Source of the DNA: Gammaproteobacteria bacterium
Lineage (GTDB): Bacteria > Pseudomonadota > Gammaproteobacteria > JAJDYQ01
Direction of reading: 5' to 3'
NCBI GenBank assembly: GCA_022825085.1
Contig: JAJDYQ010000041.1
Coordinates: forward strand, 1 to 41,123
Length of the DNA stretch: 41,123 nucleotides
In this document: positions 31,205-41,123 of the stretch, one piece after another
Layout: each line of letters begins with the position of its first letter
Position numbering within the stretch: position 1 is the first letter of the stretch
Position numbers and translations under genes: made by a program
The notes under the pieces: generated by a model
Told to the model about the DNA's origin: nothing
The model's input: only the letters and a program-made list of their open reading frames with translations
Databases searched by the model: none

Positions 31205-34200
31205 TCAAGAATAAGCCAGATTCGGTCCAAGCCACTTCTCTATGGTTTTCATATCCATATCTTTACGTTGGCTATAATCTTCAACTTGATCCCTGTTTAT
31301 TTTGCCAACGGCAAAGTACTTTGATTCTGGATGCGAGAAATAAAGCCCGCTGACCGCTGCGGCTGGTACCATGGCCCTGCTTTCGGTAAGCCGGATGCCG
31401 GTATTATTTTCTACATCAAGCAGTTTCCATAGCAAGTCTTTTTCGGTGTGGTCCGGACTGGCAGGATAGCCGATAGCAGGCCGGATACCCTGGTATTTTT
31501 CGGCGATTAAATCTTCATTGCTGAGCTCTTCTTGATGAGCATAACCCCAGAACTTCCGACGGACTTTTTCATGCAGCATTTCGGCGAGCGCTTCGGCAAG
31601 CCGGTCAGCCAGTGCCTTGAGCATAATTGAGTTGTAATCGTCATGGTCTTTTTCAAATTCGATAATTCTGTCGTCGATGCCGATACCTGCGGTGGCAGCA
31701 AATCCTCCGATATAGTCTTTTATGTTTGAGCTTTTCGGTGCAATGAAGTCAGCCAGACATTCGTTCATCCTGCCCTCTGGTTGTTGACTTTGTTTGCGCA
31801 GGAAATGCAGTCTGATTAGAGTTTCGGAACGTGAGTCGTTGGTGAATATTTCAATATCATCGCCTTGGGCATTGGCCGGAAACAAACCAATAACCGCTTT
31901 GGCTGTCAACCATTTTTCAGTAATAATTTTCTCCAGCATGGCTTGAGCATCGTTATATAACGTGTGTGCCTGTTCACCTTTTTCTTTATCGTGCAGGATT
32001 TTTGGGAACTTCATCCTCAGTTGCCAGGAGTGGAAGAAGAATGTCCAGTCGATATACGGTATGACACTGTTCAGATCAATATCATCCAGTATGGTAATGC
32101 CCGGTTTATTCGGTACCGGCGGTGTGTAATGCTGCCAGTCAATCTGGACGCCATTGGCACGCGCATCATCAACCGGGATCAGGCCGTTGGTTGTATTTTT
32201 ACCTGCGCGGCGTTCGCGGATGCGTTGATATTCTTCATTTAGTTCCTGCATATAGTTTGGTTTCTGTTCTTTTGACAGCAGTGCTGTGGCAACGCCAACA
32301 GCACGTGAGGCGTCAGCAACATAAATTGTGCCATGCTCATATTGTGGTTGAATTTTTACGGCGGTGTGCGCCTTGGATGTGGTGGCACCGCCAATCATTA
32401 ACGGGATATTGAAATTTTGACGCTGCATTTCTGCGGCGACATGCACCATTTCATCGAGTGAAGGCGTTATAAGGCCGGACAGGCCGATAATATCGACATT
32501 TTTCTGGCGTGCGGTTTGTAGAATTTTTTCGGCTGGTACCATTACGCCGAGGTCGATAACCTCGTAATTATTACATTGCAGTACAACGCCAACAATATTT
32601 TTGCCGATGTCATGTACATCGCCTTTGACCGTTGCCATCAGAATTCTACCTTGGGTTCTGACAGCACAATCTGCTTTTTCGGCTTCCAGATAAGGTTCCA
32701 GCCAGGCAACAGCCTTTTTCATAACACGCGCAGACTTGACAACCTGAGGCAGAAACATTTTACCGGAACCGAATAAGTCACCAACAATATTCATACCGTC
32801 CATTAATGGACCTTCAATGACCAGAATGGGGCGGCCCAGTTTTTCCAGTGTCTCTCTGGTATCGTCTTCAATAAACTCGGTAATGCCTTTAACCAGCGCA
32901 TGCTCCAGTCGTTTTTCCACATGCCAGCTGCGCCACTCCAGATCTTCTTTCTTTTCTTCCTGAGACTGACCGGCATATTTCGGTGCCAGAGCAACCAGAC
33001 GCTCACCCGCTTCAGGATCTTTATTCAGGATGACATCTTCAACGGCATCGCGCAACTCAACAGGTAGATCGTCATAGATAGCCAACTGACCTGCATTGAC
33101 AATGCCCATGTCCATGCCGGCATTGATGGCGTGGTATAGAAATACGGCATGTATGGCTTCGCGTACCGTATTGTTACCGCGGAATGAAAATGAGACATTG
33201 GATACGCCACCTGATATCATGACATGTGGCAGAGTACTCTTGATTGTGCGCGTGGCCTCGATGAAATCAACCCCGTAGTTGTTATGTTCTTCGATACCGG
33301 TTGCAACCGCGAAAATGTTCGGATCAAAAATAATATCTTCCGGCGGAAAGCCAATTTTATCAACCAGAATTCCATAGGCACGTGTACATATTTCGATCTT
33401 GCGTATCTGATTATCGGCCTGACCGGTTTCGTCAAAGGCCATTACAATAACAGCCGCACCATAATGGCGGCAGAGTCTGGCCTGCTGACAGAATTTTTCT
33501 TCACCTTCCTTGAGTGATATAGAATTGACGATGGGCTTGCCCTGGATACAGCGCAGGCCGGCTTCGATAATCTCCCACTTGGATGAATCAATCATAAAAG
33601 GGACTTTGCAAATATCCGGTTCGGAGGCACACAGACTCAGAAAACGAGTCATGGCCGCCTTACCATCAAGCATGCCTTCGTCCATATTGATATCGACTAT
33701 CTGAGCGCCATTCTCAACCTGCTCACGGCAAACATCGAGTGCTTCTTCATATTCCTCATTCAGAATCAGGCGCTTGAACTTTGCCGAACCGGTAATGTTT
33801 GTACGTTCGCCCACATTGACGAATAACGACTTGCCACCAATATTGAGTGGTTCCAGACCGGACAAGCGACATTTGGTGTCGATCTTGGGAAGCAGGCGTG
33901 GCTTTTTGTCTTTGACGGCTTCGACAATGGCATGGATATGCTCCGGTGTGGAACCACAGCAGCCGCCCAGAATATTAACAAAGCCTGAATCGGCCCATTC
34001 GGCAACCTGTTCGGCTATTTGTGCCGGTGTTAGAGTATATTCACCAAGTTCATTGGGCAGGCCGGCATTGGGGTGAGTGTTAACGCGGAATTCCGAAATA
34101 CGTGACATTTCCTCGACATGCTGACGTAGATCATCCGGTCCGAGCGCACAGTTCAAGCCAATGGAAATCGGTTCGGCATGGCGCAGCGAATTATAAAATG

Positions 34201-34882
34201 CTTCAACTGTTTGGCCGGTCAATGTGCGCCCTGATGTATCGGTAATGGTGCCGGAAATCATGATCGGAAGACTTGTGTTTTCTTCAGCGAAGACCTGTTT
34301 AATGGCAAACACGGCGGCCTTGGCATTCAGAGTATCGAAGACGGTTTCGATGAGAATAATGTCGATATTGCCCTGAATAAGGCCGCGCACTGCAATCGCA
34401 TAGTCCTCAACCAGATCATTAAAGGTAATGGCGCGCGCACCGGGGTCGTTCACATCAACCGATACCGAGGCCGTTTTCTGGTTCGGGCCCAGCACACCTG
34501 CAACAAAACGGGGTTTGTCGCTGGTTGAGTAGTCATCGGCGCAGGCGCGGGCGAGCCTGGCTGCTTCCATATTGATCTCATGGGCATAATCCTGAAGGCC
34601 ATAGCGAGTCAGATCAGAGGGTGTAGCATTAAAGTTATTCGTTTCAATAATGTCGGCCCCGGCTTCCAGATAGGCTCGGTGGATTTCGCTGATAATATCC
34701 GGTTGGGTTAGAACCAGCAGGTCGTTCATGCCCTTAAGATTGAAGTCCCAGTCGGCAAACCGATCACCACGATAATCGACCTCCTCCAGTTTATGGCGCT
34801 GGATCATGGTACCCATGGCACCATCCAGAAACAGGATGCGCTCATTCAGGATCCGCTCGAGTTGTTGGGTTTTGTCATTCAT
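31205..34882 (-). CDS. metH: Cobalamin-dependent methionine synthase
   Basis: The 1225-residue, four-module enzyme transfers the methyl group of methyl-tetrahydrofolate to homocysteine through B12. Module 1 (from [12 protein letters not shown]) binds homocysteine with zinc cysteines in IGLNCALGP and [10 protein letters not shown]. Module 2 (from [13 protein letters not shown], about residue 355) is the pterin-binding barrel. Module 3 contains [11 protein letters not shown] at about residue 755, whose histidine ligates cobalt, and [13 protein letters not shown]. Module 4 is the S-adenosylmethionine-binding activation domain, with [18 protein letters not shown] and [15 protein letters not shown] [17 protein letters not shown]. 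All modules are complete. No B12 or SAM riboswitch was recognised upstream, but there is a palindrome at 34925-34945. Confidence 0.98.
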   Translation of the reverse strand: MNDKTQQLERILNERILFLDGAMGTMIQRHKLEEVDYRGDRFADWDFNLKGMNDLLVLTQPDIISEIHRAYLEAGADIIETNNFNATPSDLTRYGLQDYAHEINMEAARLARACADDYSTSDKPRFVAGVLGPNQKTASVSVDVNDPGARAITFNDLVEDYAIAVRGLIQGNIDIILIETVFDTLNAKAAVFAIKQVFAEENTSLPIMISGTITDTSGRTLTGQTVEAFYNSLRHAEPISIGLNCALGPDDLRQHVEEMSRISEFRVNTHPNAGLPNELGEYTLTPAQIAEQVAEWADSGFVNILGGCCGSTPEHIHAIVEAVKDKKPRLLPKIDTKCRLSGLEPLNIGGKSLFVNVGERTNITGSAKFKRLILNEEYEEALDVCREQVENGAQIVDINMDEGMLDGKAAMTRFLSLCASEPDICKVPFMIDSSKWEIIEAGLRCIQGKPIVNSISLKEGEEKFCQQARLCRHYGAAVIVMAFDETGQADNQIRKIEICTRAYGILVDKIGFPPEDIIFDPNIFAVATGIEEHNNYGVDFIEATRTIKSTLPHVMISGGVSNVSFSFRGNNTVREAIHAVFLYHAINAGMDMGIVNAGQLAIYDDLPVELRDAVEDVILNKDPEAGERLVALAPKYAGQSQEEKKEDLEWRSWHVEKRLEHALVKGITEFIEDDTRETLEKLGRPILVIEGPLMDGMNIVGDLFGSGKMFLPQVVKSARVMKKAVAWLEPYLEAEKADCAVRTQGRILMATVKGDVHDIGKNIVGVVLQCNNYEVIDLGVMVPAEKILQTARQKNVDIIGLSGLITPSLDEMVHVAAEMQRQNFNIPLMIGGATTSKAHTAVKIQPQYEHGTIYVADASRAVGVATALLSKEQKPNYMQELNEEYQRIRERRAGKNTTNGLIPVDDARANGVQIDWQHYTPPVPNKPGITILDDIDLNSVIPYIDWTFFFHSWQLRMKFPKILHDKEKGEQAHTLYNDAQAMLEKIITEKWLTAKAVIGLFPANAQGDDIEIFTNDSRSETLIRLHFLRKQSQQPEGRMNECLADFIAPKSSNIKDYIGGFAATAGIGIDDRIIEFEKDHDDYNSIMLKALADRLAEALAEMLHEKVRRKFWGYAHQEELSNEDLIAEKYQGIRPAIGYPASPDHTEKDLLWKLLDVENNTGIRLTESRAMVPAAAVSGLYFSHPESKYFAVGKINRDQVEDYSQRKDMDMKTIEKWLGPNLAYS

Positions 34883-34924
34883 GGTTTATCTGATACTGGA
34901 AATCCAGCTTGAGCAAGTGGACGC

Positions 34925-34945
34925 TGAAAGTGGTGACCGCTTTCA
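34925..34945. promoter_or_regulatory. 21-bp imperfect palindrome upstream of metH
   Basis: TGAAAGTGGT, G, ACCGCTTTCA is symmetric except for one position. It is about 43 bases upstream of the metH start, in the region where a promoter and operator are expected. The outer TGAA...TTCA recalls binding sites of LysR-type regulators such as MetR, but with a longer spacer than the MetR consensus, so the regulator is not assigned. Confidence 0.45.
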
Positions 34946-35094
34946 ACAGGCCGACTATGGTATTTTAATTCCGCCCGAAAATCTACGCTATGGTATAAAG
35001 AAGACATAATGCTTTTTGTGTACAATCCACTTCTGGAATTTGATGTGCGGATTCAACTGCAATTTTCGATAGACGATGCCAACACGCTGATGAT

Positions 35095-35214
35095 TTAAGA
35101 AAAACCTTGATTATGTCGATGGTGCAACAGATGAACCAACCACGGATGAGCTTCATCTTTTGGTTCAAAAACAAACTTTACTTTTTCTGCTTTATAGTCA
35201 TAACCTGGGGGCAT
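35095..35214 (-). CDS. Possible 39-residue protein or gene remnant
   Basis: The frame from ATG at 35214 reads MPPGYDYKAEKVKFVFEPKD and continues EAHPWLVHLLHHRHNQGFS before TAA. The composition (mixed charged, aromatic and aliphatic residues) looks more coding than the other frames here, but there is no ribosome binding site and I recognise no family. It may be the start of a decayed gene left between leuS and metH. Low confidence. Confidence 0.25.
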   Translation of the reverse strand: MPPGYDYKAEKVKFVFEPKDEAHPWLVHLLHHRHNQGFS

Positions 35215-35303
35215 TTATAATAAGGTATATCAGAAGCACAAACTCTGACTACTAAGGCTGGAGCAGATATTTGTATAGTGGTAGTTTCTCTATCACTTTG
35301 GGA

Positions 35304-37925
35304 TTATACTACGATATTAACCAGCTTGTCAGGCACCACTATTATTTTTCGTATCTCAGAGTTGCCAATAAGCCGTTGTACATTTTCATTTTTCAGAGCA
35401 GCTGCTTCAATGGTTGTATTGTTGGCACCTGCGGGTACTTTTATTTTGCCGCGTACCCTGCCTTTGAGCTGCACCACCATTTCAATCGAATCCTGTATCA
35501 ACGCGGCTTCATCAACCTCAGGCCATGGTGCATGTAGAATATCATCGCCATAACCCAGTTCATGCCATAAGATATGAGTAATATGCGGTGCAACCGGGCT
35601 TAACAGTCTAATAACAATGCTCAAACCTTCAGCAAGCAGTCGTTTTTCATCATCATGGTCACCGAGCTTATATAGCGTATTGACAATTGACATACAAGCA
35701 GACACAACTGTATTGAACTGCTGGCGTTCATAATCGAACAAGGCTTTTTTCAGATGCGTATGCACTTCTCTTCTGGCATCCTGCTGATTGTTCTTCATGT
35801 CATTATCTGTAGCCAATTTGCCGATTTCCGGGTTGGCAATAGCCAGATTCCAGAGACGCTTCATAAAGCGTGAAGCACCTTCCACGCCTTCATCTGACCA
35901 TTCCAGTGATTGTTCCGGTGGCGAAGTGAAAATGGTATAAAGGCGCACGGTGTCAGCGCCATACCGATCTATCAATGCCTGAGGATCGACTCCGTTATTT
36001 TTTGATTTTGACATTTTCTCGATGCCACCTGAAAAAACTGATTGTCCATCTGACTTCAGCTTCGCGCTTATGATTTTCCCCATGTTATCTTTTTTGATTT
36101 CGATATCATCTGGATTAAACCACTCTCTGGAACCATCTTCCTTTGGACGGTACCAGGTTTCCGCGACCACCATGCCCTGGGTGAGCAAACGTGTAAATGG
36201 TTCGCTATTATCTATCAGGCCTTCGTCTCGCATAAGTCGGTTAAAAAATCTGGCATATAGAAGGTGTAAAATTGCATGTTCAATGCCGCCTACATATTGA
36301 TCAACCGGTAGCCAGTATCTAGCGCGCTGATCCACCATCGTCTGGTCAGCATCTGGGCAGCAATAGCGTGCGTAATACCAACTCGACTCAAAAAAAGTGT
36401 CAAAGGTATCAGTCTCGCGCTCAAGGCCATCGCCAAGATCGTAAAACTCTGGCATGTGTTTCAACGGCGAACCAGTGCCATCGACAATGATGTCTTTGGG
36501 CAGCTTTACCGGGAGTTCGGCTGCGGGTTTCATGCCTTGAGGAGTTTTAACTATCGGGATCGGGCAGCCCCAGTAACGCTGACGGGAAACGCTCCAGTCA
36601 CGCAAGCGGAAGTTGACTTGTCTGCTGCCTTTGCCGGATTCGCTCAAGTGCTCGGCTATGGCGTTAAACGCTTCATCTGAGGTCATCCCGTTAAACTGAC
36701 CAGAGCACCTTAAAATGCCTTTTTCACTGAACCTTTCATCCCATTCAAGCCATATTAACGGTGATTCATCCTTGATTGATAATGCAGGAGTCCGGTGGTT
36801 ATTGTCTGGCTCGCTAATCTCTTTGTCTTTCCAGTGTGCAGGAACTATCACCGGTTTAATCGCGAGTCCGTATTTTCTGGCAAAGTAAAAATCCCTTTCA
36901 TCGTGGGCAGGCACGGCCATCACCGCGCCGGTACCATAGCCCATCAGGACAAAGTTGGCAGCATATACGGGTACAGTACTGCCCGTAATTGGATGTACGG
37001 CGTTAATATCCAGGGCAATGCCTTCCTTTTCCATCGTCTCTCTTTCAATTTCCGAAACACCGCCATGCCGGCATCTGTCAATGAAAGCGGCAATATCTCC
37101 ATTACTTTCGCCCGCTCGCAGCGACAAAGGATGCTCCGCAGCAATGGCCATGTAGGTCACGCCCATCAAGGTGTCCGGACGTGTAGTAAAGACGGTGAGC
37201 TTTTGATCGGTTCCTTCGATACTGAAATCGACCATCACGCCTTCTGAACGACCGATCCAGTTGCGCTGCATGGCAACAACCTGATCCGGCCAGCCTGATA
37301 ATTTATCCAGACCATCGAACAGTTCCTGTGCATAATCTGTAATCTTCAAAAACCACTGCTCGACTTCGCGTTTTTCAACCACTGCACCGGAGCGCCAGCC
37401 ACGACCATCAATAACCTGCTCGTTTGCGAGCACCGTCTGATCAACGGGGTCCCAGTTTACTGTTGCTTTCTTACGATAGGCCAGACCTTTTTCCATCAGG
37501 CGAGTGAACAACCACTGCTCCCAGCGATAATAATCTGCGTCACAGGTAGCCAGTTCCCTGTCCCAGTCATAACCAAAGCCCAATGACTTGAGCTGACCCT
37601 TCATATATTCGATATTGTCATAAGTCCATGCCGCAGGTGAGCGGGCATTTTTAATGGCTGCGTTTTCAGCCGGCAGGCCAAAGGCATCCCAGCCAATCGG
37701 TTGCAGAACATTTTTGCCCTGCATCCTCTGATAGCGGGAGATCACGTCGCCGATCGTATAGTTACGTACATGCCCCATGTGTAACTTGCCGCTGGGGTAG
37801 GGAAACATGGACAGGCAGTAAAACTTTTCTTTGCCGGGTTGTTCAACAGCTTTGAATGACTGATTCTTTTCCCAGTATTGCTGGGCCGCTGCCTCCAGTT
37901 GTTGAGGATTATATTTTTCTGCCAT
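35304..37925 (-). CDS. leuS: Leucyl-tRNA synthetase
   Basis: The start at 37925 ([18 protein letters not shown]) agrees with the beginning of other LeuS proteins and gives 873 residues; an ATG at 37943 is in frame. The class I signature is [14 protein letters not shown] (about residue 45-58) and the second is [13 protein letters not shown] (about residue 637). Between them lies the editing domain ([38 protein letters not shown]), with the conserved threonine-rich stretch and [17 protein letters not shown]. The tRNA-binding end runs to [10 protein letters not shown]. Neither leucine codons nor a T-box were noted upstream. The gene stands alone. Confidence 0.97.
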   Translation of the reverse strand: MAEKYNPQQLEAAAQQYWEKNQSFKAVEQPGKEKFYCLSMFPYPSGKLHMGHVRNYTIGDVISRYQRMQGKNVLQPIGWDAFGLPAENAAIKNARSPAAWTYDNIEYMKGQLKSLGFGYDWDRELATCDADYYRWEQWLFTRLMEKGLAYRKKATVNWDPVDQTVLANEQVIDGRGWRSGAVVEKREVEQWFLKITDYAQELFDGLDKLSGWPDQVVAMQRNWIGRSEGVMVDFSIEGTDQKLTVFTTRPDTLMGVTYMAIAAEHPLSLRAGESNGDIAAFIDRCRHGGVSEIERETMEKEGIALDINAVHPITGSTVPVYAANFVLMGYGTGAVMAVPAHDERDFYFARKYGLAIKPVIVPAHWKDKEISEPDNNHRTPALSIKDESPLIWLEWDERFSEKGILRCSGQFNGMTSDEAFNAIAEHLSESGKGSRQVNFRLRDWSVSRQRYWGCPIPIVKTPQGMKPAAELPVKLPKDIIVDGTGSPLKHMPEFYDLGDGLERETDTFDTFFESSWYYARYCCPDADQTMVDQRARYWLPVDQYVGGIEHAILHLLYARFFNRLMRDEGLIDNSEPFTRLLTQGMVVAETWYRPKEDGSREWFNPDDIEIKKDNMGKIISAKLKSDGQSVFSGGIEKMSKSKNNGVDPQALIDRYGADTVRLYTIFTSPPEQSLEWSDEGVEGASRFMKRLWNLAIANPEIGKLATDNDMKNNQQDARREVHTHLKKALFDYERQQFNTVVSACMSIVNTLYKLGDHDDEKRLLAEGLSIVIRLLSPVAPHITHILWHELGYGDDILHAPWPEVDEAALIQDSIEMVVQLKGRVRGKIKVPAGANNTTIEAAALKNENVQRLIGNSEIRKIIVVPDKLVNIVV

Positions 37926-38020
37926 GTTGGCTGCTTTACTCATGGCTCGATATGCTTTTCATATGTATTCCGCTTTGATTGGCTGAGAACTGTCGATAGT
38001 ACTCATGATTCTGCGAGCAT

Positions 38021-38049
38021 TTGTATAAACTGATATGGGTGGATACAAT
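38021..38049 (+). promoter_or_regulatory. Sigma70-type promoter ahead of a tiny frame
   Basis: TTGTAT (38021-38026), a 17-base spacer and TACAAT (38044-38049). A ribosome binding site (GGGAG, about 38053-38057) and a TTG-started frame follow within 20 bases. Confidence 0.5.
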
Positions 38050-38065
38050 CCAGGGAGATCATATA

Positions 38066-38161
38066 TTGAAAACAGAAAATGCTCAAACTTCTGTGTCAGG
38101 ACGCGCTATCAAGGATGTTAAAACGATGACGGCATTAATATCATGGCGGCTGTGTCCGTAA
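38066..38161 (+). CDS. Possible 31-residue small protein or truncated gene start
   Basis: The frame begins with TTG at 38066, nine bases after GGGAG, and reads KTENAQTSVSGRAIKDVKTM then TALISWRLCP before TAA. A well-spaced promoter lies just upstream at 38021-38049, so promoter, ribosome binding site and frame are in the proper order. I recognise no family. It could be a small protein, or the surviving start of a gene whose remainder was deleted between lnt and leuS. Confidence 0.3.
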   Translation: MKTENAQTSVSGRAIKDVKTMTALISWRLCP

Positions 38162-38345
38162 TCCTGATTTAGTTATGTAGCTCCGTATCGATCACTGGGG
38201 AAATGCAGCATTGCGGGCTTTACTGAGGTACGACTTGATGCAAATATATTTGCAGTTACATTTCAGTTCGTCACGCCTGTTCTCACGATATCTGCTGTTA
38301 CCAAAGCCTGACAGCGTTGCCATCCTGCCGGGCGCCACTTCCAGA

Positions 38346-39842
38346 TTAAACACGACGAATGTACCGGGCCAGTAGCAGCATGACTGACAACACAGCAATC
38401 AGCGGGTAATCAGCATAGTGGCTGTAGGGAGTCTGCCCATTGACACTGTGAATCTGACCGGCAAGCACGCCCCGCCGTGTATTTGCAAGGCTTGCCTGGA
38501 CCCTGCCGGTTGGCTCAATAACCGCCGATATGCCGGTATTCGTTGCACGCAGGATATAGCGTCCGGTTTCTATTGCCCTCATACGTGTAATCTGCAGATG
38601 CTGATGTGGGCCTAGTGAATCACCGAACCAGGCATCATTGCTGATATTGACCAGATAGGATGCCTCCGGGAGTGCTTCCATGACATCGCCGGCAAAGGCG
38701 ATTTCATAACAGATAAGGACACCAACCTGATGTTCGGCGGCCTTGATCAAAGGCTTTTCCTGACTTCCGGCAGAAAAGTCCGACATTGGAATCTCCAGAT
38801 AACCAAGGACAGGTTCCAGTAAAAATTTGAGCGGCAGGTATTCGCCAAATGGAACCAGACGACGCTTTAGATAGGTGGCTTTATCTTTAAGGTTCGTGCT
38901 TCCCAGTACGGTCAGTGCATTATAGTAATCACCATTTTGTCCACGGATAGGTAACCCTGTCATCAAGATGGTATCGGATAGTCGGGCCGCATGATGTATG
39001 GCATCAAGGTATGTCGATACATCCCGCTTAAAAGCCGGTATCGCTGTCTCCGGCCAGATAATGACATCCTTGTCCCAGTGCTGTTCAGTCATTTGATGAT
39101 ACATGTTCAGGGTCGGCTGACGCTGGCTTTTTCGCCATTTAATGTATTGTGATACATTGCCCTGAACAAGGGCTACATTGATCGCGTCGCCATCCATCCG
39201 TGTATAAGTCGGTAGATCCATAGCCATGGGAACGCCCCAGATGCCAATGGTCAGGGCAAGGGAAATGGCCTTCATCTGTTTATTAATACCCGCCGATAGC
39301 ATCATAAAGATGGCTGTGACAGTGATAAGTACCAGATAGCCAATTCCCAATGTGCCGAACCATGGTGCATATTCCGCCAGTGGTGAGTCAACAAAGGCAT
39401 AGCCAATCTGCAACCAACCGAAACCGGTAAACAGCCAGCCCCGAAGCCATTCAGTGAGTATCCAGACTGACGGAAATACCAGCAGTAAGACAGCGGGTGG
39501 GGCATCTGCCGTCAATTTGCGAACCACCCAGATCGCCAGTGCGGTATAGGCTGACAGTACCAGAATAAAAAGCAGTGTAATGGTAGCTGCCAACGGTGTT
39601 GTGGCATTACCAAACAGCCGGATGCTGACATAAACCCAGGAAACCCCGATACCAAAGTACCCGATACCAAACAGATAACCGCGCCATGCAGCTCGTGTTG
39701 CGGAAACATTCTGGATGCTCATCAACAACAGCAACAAAGAAACTATAACTACCAGCCACCACGAAAACGGGGCAAAAGCCAGAGGCAATAGAGCACCGGC
39801 AATCAGCGACAGAACATCGGCCTTCCAGTTTGACCAGAACAT
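38346..39842 (-). CDS. lnt: Apolipoprotein N-acyltransferase
   Basis: The 498-residue protein N-acylates the terminal cysteine of lipoproteins in the inner membrane, the last maturation step. The N-terminal ~210 residues hold six to seven membrane spans (ALLPLAFAPFSWWLVVIVSLLLLL, GYLFGIGYFGIGVSWVYVSI, WIVRKLTADAPPAVLLLVFPSVWILTEWLRGW). The nitrilase domain has the catalytic triad: Glu in IIWPETAIPAF, Lys in YLKRRLVPFGEYLP and Cys in VGVLICYEIAF. A last span (LIAVLSVMLLLARYI) closes the protein. Its ATG overlaps the corC stop (TAATG), so it is translated with corC. Confidence 0.96.
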   Translation of the reverse strand: MFWSNWKADVLSLIAGALLPLAFAPFSWWLVVIVSLLLLLMSIQNVSATRAAWRGYLFGIGYFGIGVSWVYVSIRLFGNATTPLAATITLLFILVLSAYTALAIWVVRKLTADAPPAVLLLVFPSVWILTEWLRGWLFTGFGWLQIGYAFVDSPLAEYAPWFGTLGIGYLVLITVTAIFMMLSAGINKQMKAISLALTIGIWGVPMAMDLPTYTRMDGDAINVALVQGNVSQYIKWRKSQRQPTLNMYHQMTEQHWDKDVIIWPETAIPAFKRDVSTYLDAIHHAARLSDTILMTGLPIRGQNGDYYNALTVLGSTNLKDKATYLKRRLVPFGEYLPLKFLLEPVLGYLEIPMSDFSAGSQEKPLIKAAEHQVGVLICYEIAFAGDVMEALPEASYLVNISNDAWFGDSLGPHQHLQITRMRAIETGRYILRATNTGISAVIEPTGRVQASLANTRRGVLAGQIHSVNGQTPYSHYADYPLIAVLSVMLLLARYIRRV

Positions 39843-40711
39843 TAAGGCCGGATGTCTTTGGCGGCAAACATATCCGGCTGCAGGCGTCGCAATTCGAGCA
39901 TATAAATTCTGCGGCTATCCGCTCGCAACACCTTGAAGCAGCACTGGCCTATTATTATCTCTTCCTGTCGTTTTGGTACATGTCCCAGATGGTGCATAAT
40001 CATGCCACCAATGGTTTCATAATCATTGTCGGGAAAGTCTGTATGAAAATATTCGTTGAACTCATCAATGCCGGTAAACGCCCGAAGGACAAACAGGTCA
40101 TCCTCATGTTTGAGGATATTACTGCCAAGGTCCGTGTCATGTTCATCGTCAATATCACCTACGATTTGCTCCAGAATATCCTCTATCGTTACCAGGCCGC
40201 TGACGCCACCATATTCATCCGCCACAATCGCCATATGGTTACGATTGGAACGAAATTCGGCAAGCAGGACATTCAACCGCTTGCTTTCCGGCACATAAAC
40301 AACCGGACGCAGATATTCCCTGATGTTGAAATTTTCATCCTTGTCATCGGCAAAAAACTGCAACAAATCCTTTGCCAGCAGGATGCCGGATACTTCGTCC
40401 TTGTCTTCTGCCGCTACAGGAAAGCGCGAATGTCCAGAGTCCACAATAACTTTTAATACGTCACTGATAGGTGCATCTCGATGGACCACGACCATTTGTC
40501 CGCGTGGCACCATAATGTCCCGCACATCCTGTTCGGCAACCTCCAGCGCACCTTCGACCATTGCCAGGACATCCTCGGCAAGTAAATTCCTGGATTGCGC
40601 ATCACGCAACAGATCGACCAGTTGTTCACGGTCCTGTGGTTCGCCAAGTAATGCCTGACTTAATCGTTCGAGCCAGCCTTTGCTCTCCAGCCTGTCTTTC
40701 TTTTCACTCAT
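39842..40711 (-). CDS. corC: CorC/YbeX-type CBS-domain protein
   Basis: The 289-residue protein has a short N-terminal helix region (WLERLSQALLGEPQDREQLVDLL), then a pair of CBS domains (VRDIMVPRGQMVVVHRDAPISDVLKVIVDSGHSRFPV and LLAEFRSNRNHMAIVADEYGGVSGLVTIEDILEQIVGDIDDEHD), then a CorC_HlyC C-terminal domain (LFVLRAFTGIDEFNEYF through ETIGGMIMHHLGHVPKRQEEI). It is the soluble form without a membrane domain. It is linked with magnesium and cobalt efflux through CorA. The order ybeY-corC-lnt is the conserved gammaproteobacterial arrangement, and the start overlaps the ybeY stop by four bases. Confidence 0.95.
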   Translation of the reverse strand: MSEKKDRLESKGWLERLSQALLGEPQDREQLVDLLRDAQSRNLLAEDVLAMVEGALEVAEQDVRDIMVPRGQMVVVHRDAPISDVLKVIVDSGHSRFPVAAEDKDEVSGILLAKDLLQFFADDKDENFNIREYLRPVVYVPESKRLNVLLAEFRSNRNHMAIVADEYGGVSGLVTIEDILEQIVGDIDDEHDTDLGSNILKHEDDLFVLRAFTGIDEFNEYFHTDFPDNDYETIGGMIMHHLGHVPKRQEEIIIGQCCFKVLRADSRRIYMLELRRLQPDMFAAKDIRP

Positions 40712-41123
40712 GCCTGATTGTTGAATACCTCATAAGGATTTTGGATGTTCAGGGTTTCCAGCAACCTGATTTCAAGGCGCTCCATTTCTGCCGCCTGTCG
40801 TCTGGTTTCATGGTTATAGCCCAGCAAATGCAGTACCCCGTGCAAGGTTAAATGTGCCCAATGATTTTCCACAGGGCACTGTCTTTCTGCCGCTTCCTGT
40901 CGCACAACATCCGCACAGATAACCAGATCACCGAGTATATTTGGTATATTGGCCTGCGAGAACAACGGCTCGTCGTCATAATAAAAAGACAATATATTGG
41001 TTGGTATGTCCCTGCTGCGATACCGGGAGTTGAGTGCCCGGATTTCCTGACTATCGACAATGCGCACGGTTAGCTGTGCATTCAGCTTGTCACCGGATAA
41101 GGCCAGATTAGCCCATTGTGAAA
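40708..41123 (-). CDS. ybeY: Endoribonuclease YbeY, partial (N-terminus beyond right edge)
   Basis: The frame is open to the right edge (138 codons visible); a GTG at 41067 is internal, since the upstream residues SQWANLALSGDKLNAQLTVRIVD fit the family. The conserved core is present: NSRYRSRDIPTNILSFYYDD, then LGDLVICADVVRQEA, and the zinc site HLTLHGVLHLLGYNHE with its three histidines. YbeY is a metal-dependent RNase with roles in 16S rRNA 3' end maturation and 70S ribosome quality control. It overlaps corC by four bases (ATGA), and ybeZ would be expected next beyond the edge. Confidence 0.94.
   Translation of the reverse strand, partial: SQWANLALSGDKLNAQLTVRIVDSQEIRALNSRYRSRDIPTNILSFYYDDEPLFSQANIPNILGDLVICADVVRQEAAERQCPVENHWAHLTLHGVLHLLGYNHETRRQAAEMERLEIRLLETLNIQNPYEVFNNQA

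Larger units (their letters stand above)
34883..35303. other. Gap between leuS and metH
   Basis: About 420 bases, A+T-rich. It holds the palindrome upstream of metH (34925-34945) and a possible 39-codon minus-strand gene at 35095-35214. In E. coli leuS is followed by lptE and holA; neither is here. Nothing else is recognised. Confidence 0.5.
37944..38345. other. Gap between lnt and leuS, with promoter, a tiny frame and a palindrome
   Basis: About 400 bases. It contains a plus-strand promoter (38021-38049) ahead of a 31-codon frame (38066-38161), and a 16-bp perfect palindrome TGCAAATATATTTGCA at 38239-38254. A minus-strand frame at 38192-38323 would give a 43-residue basic, cysteine-containing peptide, but its upstream site is badly placed and I do not call it. 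Confidence 0.5.

Noticed and set aside
34883..34990. SAM, SAH or cobalamin riboswitch ahead of metH
   Set aside because: I could not find the conserved cores of these riboswitches in the short leader; only the palindrome is clear.

Overview
The window looks like a chromosomal segment of a gammaproteobacterium. This rests on the housekeeping blocks (ybeY-corC-lnt, leuS, icd-clpS-clpA, mnmA, metH, prfC, yciO), whose protein sequences read like those of Gammaproteobacteria, and on a complete class III polyhydroxybutyrate (PHB) locus of the phaC/phaE type. By eye the backbone has medium G+C. Several islands are clearly A+T-rich: the left-edge TIR gene and three fucosyltransferase genes. Species and lifestyle cannot be fixed from this sequence. 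Lewis-type fucosyltransferases, an ankyrin protein and sulfoacetaldehyde metabolism would fit a host-associated or marine bacterium, but that is inference.

Layout. Positions 1-404 (-) hold the N-terminal part of a TIR-domain protein, cut by the window edge. Positions 684-1316 (-) are yciO. Positions 1479-3173 are a mosaic of three copies of the last part of an outer-membrane beta-barrel (autotransporter-like) gene, each with its own 3' hairpin, separated by short palindromic repeats. Positions 3495-7567 (+) are leuA, a family 4 uracil-DNA glycosylase and prfC. A lone fucosyltransferase (7717-8847) sits between prfC and an arsC-DUF924 pair. Positions 9797-12800 (-) are an ABC exporter operon (ATPase, permease, VC0807-like membrane protein).

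Positions 12937-19256 are the PHB locus: phaP-phaB1 (+), phaA-phaB2-phaR (-) and phaE-phaC (+). TGC-N3-GCA sites, including a 24-bp perfect palindrome over the phaP promoter, mark likely PhaR control. Thiolase, reductase, two-subunit synthase, phasin and regulator together form a complete route from acetyl-CoA to granule. PhaE carries an unusual C-terminal helix-hairpin-helix domain.

Positions 19749-23723 (+) are icd, clpS and clpA. Positions 23887-26715 (+) are xsc and pta, which convert sulfoacetaldehyde to acetyl phosphate and then acetyl-CoA, a possible feed into both the TCA cycle and PHB. Positions 26827-29140 (-) are a tandem pair of fucosyltransferases behind a near-consensus sigma70 promoter. 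Then come mnmA (-), a membrane-anchored ankyrin protein (+), metH (-), leuS (-), lnt and corC (-), and a ybeY gene running off the right edge. I saw no tRNA or rRNA gene, no CRISPR array and no intact insertion sequence.
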